Source: Lichina pygmaea
Lineage: Eukaryota > Ascomycota > Lichinomycetes > Lichinales > Lichinaceae
Length of the DNA: 64,000 bases
Reading direction: 5' to 3'
Assembly: GCA_963422465.1 (NCBI GenBank)
Contig: OY730170.1
Location: 4,068,379-4,132,378 of the forward strand
The stretch's first letter is position 1, and each line of letters opens with the position of its first letter. The notes beneath the pieces were generated by a model. It did not search any database, was not told where the DNA came from, and worked only from the letters and a program-made list of their open reading frames with translations. This document shows, piece after piece, positions 42,774 through 53,079 of this stretch. The position numbers and the translations under genes are program-made.

Positions 42774-43162
42774 GCTACGTACAGTATGTACCGGCGGAGG
42801 ATCGTTCACTTTTCTACGGCAAGATGTGGACCTTGTGGCTCGTGGATCGTGGATCGTGGACGGCCGACTGGGCGCCTTGCAGTGGGTGTTGCTGTTGCTG
42901 TTGCTGTTGCTACTGCTGCCGCCATCGCTGTAGCCGTGATTGGCACTCTACACGCTTTCTACATGCATTCTACAAGCAGGCGGAAGAACTTACAACAACA
43001 CGTGTGGTGGTGTCCTTGCATACCGATCGTGCCGTGATCCTGTCGTCCTCTCTTCGCCTTGTCGCCTCGTCGACTACGTTGACATTATCATCGTCACCGT
43101 CATCGGCGCCATCTCATTCGTCTCACTTGATTTCATCGTCGCCCTGCAGAACTCATCACCGC

Positions 43163-43206
<44 letters not shown>

Positions 43207-45518
43207 CGCACAGGGCCTGTTGGCAACGCCATCCGCATCGTGCCCCCTTTCTTTGATGTACCGTATAGCTAGAGCTACGGTACATACGTGCAGTAGAACC
43301 AAGGCTAAAATCCAGCCAGAGTTAAACCTCAGCTAAGCGGGAGCCAGAACGGCTTGGTCGACAACCAAGCGCTGCTCCTCTACCGGTACCTCAAGCACCC
43401 ACCCCACAACCACAGTCGACTCGTATGGTCATTAGCCACGACAGGTCGGAACGAACTATCCTCGGCACTGTATTGGTGATGACTGTCGTTGGTGGGGGGT
43501 GTCTTATACCTTTAAAGGTCGTATCATGTGCCAGTCGGTTTGTCTGTGCAACGGAGGAGAGGTGCAGTCTGGTGTCTGTGGTCTGTTGACTGGGTGGTGT
43601 GTATGGTCTATTTTCCGTGCGGTGAGTGGTCTGTTGCTTGATCTGTGGCCCTAGCAGAACATACACAGCTACGGTACCGGTATATCACAGTGTCGATCAC
43701 AGGTATCCCACAACACGTACTTCCTATACACTCTGTACCCCTTCTCGGTACCTCTTCCCGTACTTCCGTACGGAAGTACTTCTCGACGACATGGCCTCAG
43801 CAATGTTGGTGAACAGCATCTCTTGTGCTGTACGGTACCGGCACTGCTCAGTACATACGTACATATACCAGTACTCCCGTCTCACGTACGGTATGGTAAT
43901 GCACCGTCCGATCACTATGCAGTAATGTACTTACTCGTACGTTCGGCATGGTACCCACAGCAATCAAGCCCTATAGTGATATATATTCACTCCCCTCGCT
44001 CTTCTACCACATGCGACCACACCTTGTAGAGAACTGGGCATCCCGTCCGATCTGCCATACATAAGCTACAATGGGGCGGATCAGTAGTTGGGTCGGTGAC
44101 GACCAGCGAATACCTGCTGTTGCATGTATTCTTCTGTTTCTTTTGGAATCTTTTTGGGTGGTCCGTGATTGTACGATAGTTTTCTCCTTCTTCTTCTTCT
44201 CCTTCTTCTCCTTGCTCTTCCTCTCCCTCACCACCGTATCATCAATCGCCAACCGACACGCCCCACGGTGCCGTACCTACCTGCTCACCCTACTCTAGCT
44301 CATACACACACAAACATATACCGTGATTGGTACCCCTCCCTCAGTGTCCCATCTCGATTCCCTTGGCTCTACTGTACTCTTCTCTTTTCCGTCGGAGCTA
44401 CCCTCTCGCACCTCTGTCTCAGGGAGAGGACGACCCGGGCCGAGGTGTACGTAAATCACGTACAGTACAGTACGACTTGACCGGAGGACCACTCTACGTA
44501 TCGAAGGGGACGACTGGGGCCGAAGAACACGCCTTCACCGAGCAGACTTCGACTCGACCGAGTAGGATCGACTCGACCGAAGGACGATACCTCGACCGAA
44601 AGACAGTGAATGGAAGTAGTGTGCTGTACCGTACTGTACGACTCCGCCGAGAAGTCCCACTCGACCGAAGAGTCCCACTCAAGCAAGGAGCCACAATGCT
44701 CTTGATCTAGCCATCTACATAATCCCATCGTCGGTACATATCATCGTTCGATCGATCGATCAGTCGATGCTCAGATACTATCCACCACTAAACTTACGTA
44801 CACTCTCAGACTTCCCAGCTAGTACGGAAGTACGGAGTACTCTACGAGTACGTGAACAAGGTCTCGAGCTCAGCTCGACCGTCTGTGGCCAGCCGCGACT
44901 GATTGTTCAGCGACTCTGTTGATGTTTCCGTCGAGACTACTCCGTGTGATACGTATGAAAAGAGGCTGTCGACGCTGGACATACCAGCGCTGTCAATGAA
45001 TTGCATACGATGCTGTCAATGACACGCATACTTCCGTACAACGCTATCAATGACATGCTATCAATGCTATCAACGCTAGACACGTCTCGTCGTTCATCAC
45101 GTCGTGGCCCATCATGTCATGGCTCGGGGGGGGAAAGAAAGACCGACAGGAAAACACTTGATACGAATCAGACACAAGAATGAGAGACGAGAATTGAGCG
45201 GAGAGAAGAGTTGGGGAAAAGAGTCTAGGGAAAGAAACAGAGACAAGAACCAGAACGACAGCGAGGAGCGGTGAACGGCGATGAAGCAGTAGGCGGAGTG
45301 GTAAAAACAAGCGTGGGAGCAAACACCCTCCTTCGGTTGGCGCCGCTGTCGACATCGTCCCTCGTTTAGCATGTCGATGACATCAACGACACCCTTCTGG
45401 CTGGTGTGACCGACTCTGTATGCTCGTAGTCGTCGTGGTCGTGGTCGTGGTCGTGGTCGTCATCGTCGTCATCGTCGTCGTCGTCACCGTTCAAGTCTCG
45501 AAATTTACCTTCAGGCTT
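42774..45518. other. Low-complexity, GTAC-rich spacer with microsatellites
   Basis: In 2.7 kb I see no supportable gene. Contents: a (TTGCTG)n-like run at 42883-42915; an (ATC)n run at about 43160-43206; many GTAC, TACGTA and CGTACGG words at 43660-43960 and 44730-44850; a degenerate repeat of CTCGACCGA at about 44470-44670; repeated GCTATCAATGAC words at 45000-45080; and a GTC/GTG trinucleotide run at 45425-45487 next to the 3' end of the Gag1-like gene. Some of the left part is MMS22 3' UTR. Confidence 0.6.
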
Positions 45519-47090
45519 CTACTCGAGCTCACGCTCATCCTCTTCTTCCACCTCATCCACCTCGCCCTGTTCGTCCTCGACCCCGCTATCGCTAGAGACG
45601 TCCTTGCTCGTGATACCGTTCTGCGCCGCCTTTGCGTCTCGCACGGCGTCGTAGCCGCCACGTCGGCCCTTCATGCAGAAGGCCTTGCGCACGGCGACGA
45701 CGCTCCGCTCCAGCACTGGCTTCTTGCGGATGGCGAGCGTAATTATGGGTTGCGAGGAGTCGACGGCTGGGACTTGGGCCTGGGCTTGAGGTCGAGCTTC
45801 GCCCTGTCCTTGTCCTTGTCCTTGTCCCCTGTCGGTGCGGTGCGTCGGAACAGCTTTGATGGACGGAGAGGCATCCGAGGGCTGGTTGTGATCGGCCCTG
45901 GCGGTGCCTGCAGCGGAGACGCTTCTGGTGTTCTTCTGGGAAGCCCCGGAGAGACGCCAACGACACTTTATCGAGCCGAGAGGGCCTTGGGCCGGGGCGG
46001 CCGATGCCGCGGCCGGCTCGCGACGGAGGCCGGCGGCCCTCCCGCCTTGATCCTGCTGCGACGGGTGCCCCGGTCGCTGCTTGTCCGGCGGAGGAAACCC
46101 GTTCGGATCGCTGGTCGCCTCACCGACCGCCAGCGACACGTCGCCGACGTGCGCCGTGGACGCGGGCGGATCGCTCGCCGCTCGAGCGGGCCACTGCCCG
46201 TCCGCCTTCCAGCCGACGACGATCGCCCTCGTCATGTCCAAGAGATTGATCGGGACGGACGGGGTCATCCCGTTGGCCACGCACTTCGAGTAGATGGCCG
46301 GGTAGTGCTTCTCGACGATCTGCGCGCGAAGCGGGTTCGAGTCGGGAAAGATGCACAGTCCAGAGGGGACTTCTTCGCGGACGTCGACCTTCTCGAGCGA
46401 CGTCGCCCCCGTCTCCGCCGCCGCCACGGCTGAGGCTTGCGTCCCGTTGCCGCCGTGGACGGCAATCGCTTGCAGGGCCGGTCTCGGAGGATCTCGTCCT
46501 TGGCATCGTCGTCGGACGTACCGCACACGCCCTCCCGACCACGCGTCCCGCTGGGCCATCCAGTAGCGGAGTCCCGGATTCCACTTCATCTCGGCCTCGA
46601 TCATCTCTCGCCGCTGGAGACGCGTCTGTTGCGCCCAACGCTCCCGACTTGGCTCCCGTGCGTCCGGCGCGTTGCTCCCCCCGCCATCCGTCGACGCGGA
46701 CACATCCCGCGAGGGCCACGACGAAGCAACGCACGACGGCGAGAGCTCCCGGTCGCGCCATTTCGTATCGTCGTCGGCCTTGCTTCTCTTGCGCCCCCTC
46801 GGCGATCCTTCGCGGGCATCGTCCTCGCCAGCGCCGCCGCCGCTGCTGCTGCTGCTGCTGCTGCTGCTGTCGTCGCCGTCGTCGTCCACGACGACGAGCT
46901 CCTTGCTCGGGTCCCAGGCCATGTCCCAGTCGTCTCGCAGTTTCTGGTGCATCTCGCGGTTGACCTGGCGCGCTGCTTCTTTTCGATCGGCCGCCGACAG
47001 ACGGCTCTCGGCGCCGGTCATATCGTTCGATCTCGCGCTTTGGCGGAAGCGCTGAGCTACCTTTCGAGCTCCGACCGCCATGGTCAGCAT
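45519..47090 (-). CDS. Gag1-like clamp domain protein (DUF4050-type)
   Basis: The predicted protein has 523 residues. The N-terminal part is basic and helical (ADRKEAARQVNREMHQKLRDDWDMAWDP), followed by a poly-Ser tract encoded by a CAG run (46837-46866) and acidic/basic patches. The central region, about residues 170-320, has W-N-P-G-LRYW-x-QRDAW, then IYSKCVANGMTPSVPINLLDM and VVGWKADGQWP. I recognise this as the Gag1-like clamp domain of fungal proteins; it has no catalytic motif. The rest is low complexity, including alternating Gly-Gln near the C-terminus, and ends EEEDERELE. The start is ATG 47090 or 47081. The 51 further in-frame codons upstream begin at a non-ATG codon and were left out. 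Molecular role unknown to me. Confidence 0.65.
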   Translation of the reverse strand: MLTMAVGARKVAQRFRQSARSNDMTGAESRLSAADRKEAARQVNREMHQKLRDDWDMAWDPSKELVVVDDDGDDSSSSSSSSSGGGAGEDDAREGSPRGRKRSKADDDTKWRDRELSPSCVASSWPSRDVSASTDGGGSNAPDAREPSRERWAQQTRLQRREMIEAEMKWNPGLRYWMAQRDAWSGGRVRYVRRRCQGRDPPRPALQAIAVHGGNGTQASAVAAAETGATSLEKVDVREEVPSGLCIFPDSNPLRAQIVEKHYPAIYSKCVANGMTPSVPINLLDMTRAIVVGWKADGQWPARAASDPPASTAHVGDVSLAVGEATSDPNGFPPPDKQRPGHPSQQDQGGRAAGLRREPAAASAAPAQGPLGSIKCRWRLSGASQKNTRSVSAAGTARADHNQPSDASPSIKAVPTHRTDRGQGQGQGQGEARPQAQAQVPAVDSSQPIITLAIRKKPVLERSVVAVRKAFCMKGRRGGYDAVRDAKAAQNGITSKDVSSDSGVEDEQGEVDEVEEEDERELE

Positions 47091-49296
47091 CGGGCCCGGC
47101 CGGCAAGGCTGAGGTGGATGTTTGACCGATGCAGAGGCGGAAGGCAGCTTTAGCAAGGGCAACGTAATTAGCCGGTGTCGGCTCTCTCTCTCTCTCTCTC
47201 TCGATCTCCCTCTCGGGCCGATGTCTAGGTTCAAGCTACGCAACCGTTAGTGCTAGCCCGACCAATCCGGCCCTGGGAGCTTTAGGAGAGCAGTCGTACC
47301 GAACGGTAACGCAATGCACGAGCCTACCGATCCACCGCAGCGTCCCGTCGTAAGCTGATGTGATCAGAGCTCGTCCCCGCCTGTTTGCCACCGACCGTGC
47401 GGGATCAAGCTACAGGTAAGTTTACAAGTAGCGCAGGTGTCATCGCGGTGGCAGCCTTTGGTGCTACGGCACAGCATGCAGGAGGGTAACGGCGCAGTGG
47501 ATATCGTAACGTAGATGTGGAAGTGTGGTAGAATCGTGGAACACGCCGAGACGCAAACGAAGCTGAAGACCGATTGATATGATGACGATCATATGATGAC
47601 GATCATGAGAGAAGCTGCGCGTGACCGTGCAGGGCTTGCCACAGGAGGAAGTCATCCCTTCTGTCTTCCATGTGCCCTTTTTGGTGTGTGTGTATGTGCG
47701 TGTCCGACTGTCGGTGTGGTCACCGCCTTCCCGACGTGAAAAAGGTTCCTGTCGAACCGACTCAAGAACTCCCTTCTCCCTAGGCATTGGTTGGGTTGGC
47801 GTGTTTGCCTGTATTGATCAGCTGGACGCCAACCCGGCGATGCGTGCCATACTTCTCCCAACGCCGCTGCTTGTGATTGTCGTCGTGGTGGTCGTGGTGG
47901 TGTTCCTGGGACGACAGGCTGGAGTTTGGCAAGGTCCGGGCGGACTCGATGGAGCATAACTTACGTACGGAGTAGGAGGGACCACGACTTATCTATCCTC
48001 AGTTCATATGAGAATATCCACTTGATACCGCGGCAGTAGCAAAAGTCCTCTACCGATGTATGTAATCACCGCCTTCTCGACAAGTGTCTTGCCCTTCGAG
48101 TGTTTTCAGCTCCGACCTTGTACGATACGTACTACTTCCGTACGAGGTCGGGCCACCAATTACTTTATAGACTCTTGTTTTTTGTACCTACCGACTCTGA
48201 CTCGCTGAAGTCAACAAAAGTCCTCGCCGTCTCTACGTACTCTCCCCGTTCAGCGCTCTGCCTGTGGCAAGTTCACCACTTATGCCATGGTCAGATAGGA
48301 CCAGCGAAAGTCCCGAGACTATATCACATACAGTGGCACGACAAAAGTCTGCGTACGCCTTCATACAAAATCTACCTCGGGTATCTCCGGAGAATCAATA
48401 CGTAGCCTCTTGTTGTTTCTGATGTAACCCCTGAATCTAGTCGTATTACTTATAAAAGTAGCAGCCGACAGCTCGTACTGGCGTACGCAGACTTGTGTCC
48501 CGACACCGTACCTACAGTACAGCATGTAGGAGTGGGCTGTCTACGGGATACAGTACCGGTACAGTCTAATTCCTCGAGGGATCTTGACGCTCACGTACGT
48601 ACTGTATCTAGATCTCAGCATGAACAGCACGGAGTGCCTTTACGAGCCATTCAACAGCATTCTGAGCACTGACGATTCCACTGTATCAAGGGACTCCGTA
48701 CTGTGCGGTACGGTCGTTCCATGCCTCTGTCAAGAGGGGCGTACTCAGAGTTCTTAGCTAGCGATCTATCGAAAACAGGCATACTCTCGATTCACACAAT
48801 AGCTACGTGGCTAGCAATTGTGGCCGTAAAGAAACCCAATCCCATTCTTAGTAAGGGAGATATCGAACGCTGTGAAGTTTTGTGTGGGCGAAGCAGGAGC
48901 CGAGGGACGTGGGACGTGGGTCTTCATCCTGTAGAAGACAGCTCAGGCTCTTCTGCGTAACTGGGCGGACAGTTCACGGTCTTGGTCTCGGAGATCTGCA
49001 AAAAGCTGAAGGCAGAGATTTGGTCAAGACTCGAAGCCAGAGCCGAGGCCAGAGCTGGAGTCAGAGTCCAAGCCGGAGCCATGCCCCAGAGCCGACTTCG
49101 GGCCCAAGCCAGTCAAGGCGACCGGAAAGGCAGCGCTGAAGACCTCCCGTCGACGAAAGCAAGGCGGCCGTTGCGGCAGCCACAGATGATTGCGGCCATG
49201 ATGGTTGCGGTGATGAATGGTTGTAGCTGGCTCCGGCCACGACAGGCCATGACGGCAGCCCAGATAGGCTGTCGCCTGTTGGCGAGAGCTTCTTCC
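47091..49296. other. Spacer between the Gag1-like and CENP-K genes
   Basis: No supportable gene in 2.2 kb. A CT-rich run near 47178-47206 lies in the promoter of the Gag1-like gene. The stretch 48040-48620 is GTAC-rich and contains a 178-bp MITE (48331-48508). Plus-strand frames at 48982-49800 are mostly the antisense of the CENP-K gene and were not called. Confidence 0.55.
48331..48508. mobile_element. 178-bp TA-flanked MITE, copy 1
   Basis: The element starts CAGTGGCACGAC and ends with the inverted counterpart of about 28 bp (GTGTCCCGACACCG). TA flanks it on both sides (48329-48330 and 48509-48510). The ends resemble Tc1/mariner-type termini (TA followed by CAGTGGC..ACAAAAGT). A second copy of identical length lies at 50885-51062 in reverse orientation, about 80% identical by eye. 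No coding capacity. Confidence 0.8.
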
Positions 49297-50383
49297 TCAC
49301 TCGTCCAGCGCCCTGCCAAAGTCGATCAAGCGCAGTCTTCGGGCATCCCGCGGCGAGAACTGTGCGATCTTGGCTCGGACCAAGAAGCGAACGGCGGCGG
49401 AATCGCGCTGCAAGGTGACGTAGCCGTCGCCGTCGTCCGAGACGGATGCGTTGAGCAGCTGCTCCGTGAGCGTTCGCATCTCCGTCTCGACAGAGTCCAG
49501 CAGCTCCGTGGCGCCTTCGCTCTCATCCTGGTCGCCGTCGAAGGCGCCGTTGGAGGCCTTGTCCTGGCCTTCTTGGTTGACACCGCCGGCGGCGTCTCCG
49601 ACCACCGGCCCTCCCCGTCCCTCCGTGGCCAGCATCGCAGCCAGGTGCGCCTCGATGAACCAGTTGAAGGCTTGAACGAGATTCCTGACCTCTCGGTTGC
49701 TCGCTTTCCGGCGCGAGCGCAGCGTCTTGACAGCCTCTGCTGCCGCCTGTTCCTCCGTCATGCGCGACCGCTCGAGCTCCTCCTTCCGAAGGGTGTGTAG
49801 CCGGCCTTCCAGACCGACCGTGATACGGCGAGCATCACGCAAGCTTGCCTGCTCGTCTCCAAGCCGGCGTTGGACGTCGCGGAGCTCTTCCTGAGCGACG
49901 ACGATCGAGTGCCGGGTCTCGTCCGCAACGCGCTGGGTCGTGCGTAGCGCTAGCAGCTCGGGGACGTGTGTTTCTGGCGATGCGAGATGAGGCTCGGAGG
50001 CGCCGATAGCCTCGTACGCGGCTTTGATGACATTCAGCTGACGCAGGCGCGCGGCTGGTTCCACGGCAGGCTCTGCCAGCGGCGTCTTCCCGACTTGTTC
50101 CCGCAGCTATTCTTCCTCGCGGACACGTGAGCGATGATGACGGTAACGGCAACGGGAGCGGTAACGCAAGAACCAGACGGTCTGGATCGAGAAGTCGTAC
50201 TTGCTTCAATAGTGCGCGCTGTTGAACCAAGAGCTTATTCCAAGCCACGAGTGTCCGGCTGATGCTCTCGTCATACCTCTGCTTGCTGCTCTCGTCATAT
50301 GTCTGCTCGACACTCTCGTCATACGTCGGTTCGATTGCACGGTCGCTGCCAAGGTCGGCATTCCGATCGAGCTCCATCAGCAT
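49297..50383 (-). CDS. CENP-K / Sim4-family inner kinetochore protein (1 intron)
   Basis: Exons 50383-50201 and 50106-49297 splice across a 94-bp intron into 330 residues. CENP-K (fission yeast Sim4) is a coiled-coil subunit of the constitutive centromere network. Fungal hallmarks are in order: RTLVAWNKLLVQQRALLKQL near residue 45, LNVIKAAYEAIGASEPHL, ELLALRTTQRV at about 105, and a long coiled coil to about 185. NWFIEAHLAAMLA..GGPVVGD at about 200-230 follows, and the C-terminal block LTEQLLNA, RDSAAVRFLVRAKIAQFSPRDARRLRLIDFGR ends the protein. The last two blocks are close to family consensus as I know it. The N-terminus has three repeats of the YDES type. The start could be ATG 50383 or 50377. 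Confidence 0.87.
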
Positions 50384-50617
50384 ACAGTAAGTCTGATTGG
50401 AGTCGTGACATCCGAGGGTGCACCAGTGGAACAGCCCATCCGGTCCGTCATCGGAGTGCCGTAGGGCTGTAACTACGTAACAGGGCGTTCATCCGAAAGG
50501 CTGAGGTACTGCTGACTCATCATGACTAAGCTGTACCTAGTAATCTGGCTGTGTGGTCAACAGCAAGGCTCTGACATTGCTGACTCATCGTTCCATACCG
50601 TCCGTCCAGTAATTTTA

Positions 50618-50800
50618 GTACCTGCGCCAAGGGGGGGCACTCCGTACCCCCCTCCTCCTGCACCTTCGGTACGGTCGGAACACCCCTCCTCCCGGAGGGG
50701 GTGTCGATCACTTGTCCGATACATTTTCATGATAGATTCAACTGCAATACAGATAAATCCACAACAGAGCGACTAAACAGAAAAGTAAGCGGCTCATTTG
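50618..50800 (+). repeat. Left terminal inverted repeat of the 1.7-kb element
   Basis: About 183 bp is the inverted counterpart of 52137-52311. It includes a G-run, two CCCCCTCCTCC blocks, and the AT-richer inner part ending AGAAAAGTAAGCGGCT. Confidence 0.8.
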
Positions 50801-50860
50801 ATTCGCCTGCTTCAGGACTATAATCTCTGAAGTTTTAGGCCTCTGCTTGAGCCATGATAG

Positions 50861-51761
50861 TTTGATTGATTGATTGTATTCCTACAGTGTCACGACACAA
50901 GTCTGCGGACACCGGTACAAGGTGTGAGCTGCTACTTTCATAAGTAGTATGACTAGATTGAGAGCTTACACCACTAACAACGTACAGCTATGTATTGATT
51001 CTCCAGAGTAACCTGAGGTAGATTTTGTATGGAGGAGTACGCAGACTTTTGTCGTGCCACTGTACACCATTCTAGCACTAGTGTATCTAGGCCATGCTGG
51101 GTCCACTATGAAAACAGGCTAGGAAAACCCCTAGGGGTGAAAAACCTCTCCCTGCAGCGCCTTGCTAGCGCTATCCTATCGAGTCACTATGGAACTTGGG
51201 GGGTGGCTGACTAGTAGCCAGCTGCCAGCTGCTCCTGAGCCCAGGAGAACTGGGGAAGAACACCGTGGCGTAGGAGCCACGCTGTAAGGGCGGCGGCGGG
51301 CCGCGGGCACGAGACCATCACCTGGTAGTCAGTAGTGGAGGCTGCAGCAAAGAGGCTGCAGCGTGCACGTTGCAGCCGTGGGCAGTCCATCACAACATGC
51401 CTGGCAGTCTCCCACTGCGCCCCGCAGCTGCAGGCCGATGTCGGGAAGTCGGGGACCCGCCGCTTGCAGAGAAGGCTGCCAGCCCAATCTTACCTGTCCG
51501 GACTTGTGTCAGGATGCTGCTCTGGGCCTCCGACAAGCCGGCGCGGAGCCGGAGAGCCGACCGGTACGGCATCTTGTCGGGCTTCCAGTTGTCACCCCCT
51601 CCGGGATCTGGGTCTAGCAGCTGGGTTTGCGTTCCCAGCACCACTGTTCTGCCAGCAGGCGGGCGTGCCAGACAGTCCTTTGGGGGGGGGGGTGGTGCCC
51701 GGCGGGGGAGTGGTGGTGGGGTGCGGTCCGCCCACAACGGCAGGCCAAGGCATCTCTTGGT
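50861..51761 (-). mobile_element. LINE-F: GC-rich LINE, 5'-truncated, with 9-bp target duplication
   Basis: This is a non-LTR element on the minus strand, nested in the inverted-repeat element. Identical 9-bp flanks CCATGATAG lie at 50852-50860 and 51762-51770. The 3' end carries an AATC-type tail (50861-50876). The coding remnant at about 51211-51620 encodes the C-terminus of a Tad-type ORF2 (TQVRTGKIGLAAF, then CSCG..ETARHVVMDC with Cx-C-x8-H-x4-C spacing). One frameshift separates the two blocks. The GC-rich composition sets it apart from LINEs A-E. The MITE at 50885-51062 is inserted in its 3' UTR. Confidence 0.75.
50885..51062. mobile_element. 178-bp TA-flanked MITE, copy 2
   Basis: This is the inverted-orientation copy of 48331-48508, also 178 bp, with TA at 50883-50884 and 51063-51064 and ends CAGTGTCACGAC / GTCGTGCCACTG. 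It sits eight bases from the tail of LINE-F, so it inserted after that LINE did. Confidence 0.8.
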
Positions 51762-52136
51762 CCATGATAGTAAAAGAAGTAGAAAACAAGAAAGAGCGAT
51801 GAAAATCACACACATCTGAGAGAAGTGAAGTGAGCGACTCAAGCTTCTATGGTAGCTAACATGGTTTTAGTTGCTAGAGCAGCTACTCAACAACGCCAGC
51901 AAAATCAGGACAGACTTGCAACCTTAGGGATGATGGAAAGAAAGTAGGGGAATCAGATAAGCACATAAAAAAAATCGCTGCTTGCCTATCTGATTGTGAA
52001 GTTATACAGTAGACATTATAAGATTGATGTTGTCGAGAGCCTGGTTTTGAACAACAAGTACTGTAACATCTCACTAACACCACAAAAATCTAGAGAAGTC
52101 TACAATTTCAGGGACTGTAGTAGAGATGTAGAGGAG

Positions 52137-52311
52137 TCCAATAAGCCACTTACTTTTCTGTTTAGTCGCTCTGTTGTGGATTTGTCTGTATTGCAGTTGA
52201 ATCTATCGTGAAAATGTATCGGACAAGTGATCGACACCCATCCGGGAGGAGGGGTCGTACCGAAGGTGCAGGAGGAGGGGGTATGGAGTGCACCCCCCTT
52301 GGCGCGGGTAC
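52137..52311 (-). repeat. Right terminal inverted repeat of the 1.7-kb element
   Basis: About 175 bp. It differs from the left repeat by several transitions and two or three small gaps, so the two arms have diverged since they were last homogenised. Confidence 0.8.
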
Positions 52312-52466
52312 TACATACGAGTACTACGTATTACAGTACGTACGGTAGCTGAACTGCCCCCCATCACGCTTACTACATTACACTTGATGCATGTGCGACC
52401 TGTGCTGTACGTAGTACACCAAAGGGTATGACCACCTTCTAATCTCTCGTATCGTAAATACCTTTG

Positions 52467-52514
52467 CTGTGCCCGTTGCTGTGCCCGTCGCTGTGCCCGT
52501 CGCTGTGCCCGTCG
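52467..52514. repeat. 12-bp minisatellite (4 units)
   Basis: Four tandem copies of GCTGTGCCCGT(T/C) lie in the spacer between the inverted-repeat element and the AAA ATPase gene. There is no associated gene. A GTAC-rich patch (52310-52350), a G-run (52628-52640) and an ATG-type microsatellite (52793-52830) are nearby. Confidence 0.75.
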
Positions 52515-53079
52515 CCTGGGCTAAATCACCAAAGCAAAGTAAAACAAGAGGGGACCAAAGTGCCCTTACATGGGATTCTATAGATTTGAGGTGACCCCAT
52601 ATCTTCCCGCGAAGGAGAGAACGCGACGGGGGGGGGGGGAGAGGGCGATGAAGGAGAGAGGGCGACGAAGGGATGAGAGAGAGCGACAAGTCTTTTGGGA
52701 TACTGGTAGCGGAAAAGCTACCGTACTTGTATCCATTATAGTGTAGTAGTGGAGGCCTTGGGACTCGAACGATGCAGTAAATTTGTAAAAGTCGATGATG
52801 ATGATGATGACGGTGATGATGATGCTCTCCTCAAGTCGTACTGCACCAGCTTGGCGACAGCATCTTGACCACAGCGCCTTGGCAACAGTGATGATGATGA
52901 AGAAGAAGAGAAAGAAGAAGGCCACTGTAAAAGGAAGAGAGGAGAAAAGAGGAGGAGGACGAGGAGGACGAAGAAGAAGGGGAGACTCTCCAGCGAAAGA
53001 ACGTGGGACAAGAGTTGGGGGAGACAGAGACATGAAATGTCCACGAACCAGGACACGACGGGTCGACATCGCCCCCTCC

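Larger units (their letters stand above)
50618..52311. mobile_element. 1.7-kb element with ~180-bp terminal inverted repeats, flanked by TA
   Basis: The left end (50618 to about 50800) and right end (about 52137-52311) are inverted copies, about 93% identical by eye, beginning GTACC(T/C)GCGCCAAGG. TA occurs outside both ends (50616-50617 and 52312-52313). Removing the nested LINE (50861-51761) and one copy of its target duplication leaves an element of about 780 bp with no transposase, so it looks non-autonomous. TA flanks suggest a Tc1/mariner-type transposase in trans, but the long inverted repeats would also suit other families. Confidence 0.75.

Noticed and set aside
48982-49800. Plus-strand 272-codon ORF
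   Set aside because: It is the antisense of the CENP-K homologue, whose minus-strand protein matches family blocks throughout.
51029-51842. ORFs inside the long-TIR element as a transposase
   Set aside because: The plus-strand frames have no transposase motifs. The minus-strand sequence is a LINE ORF2 C-terminus with its own target duplication.
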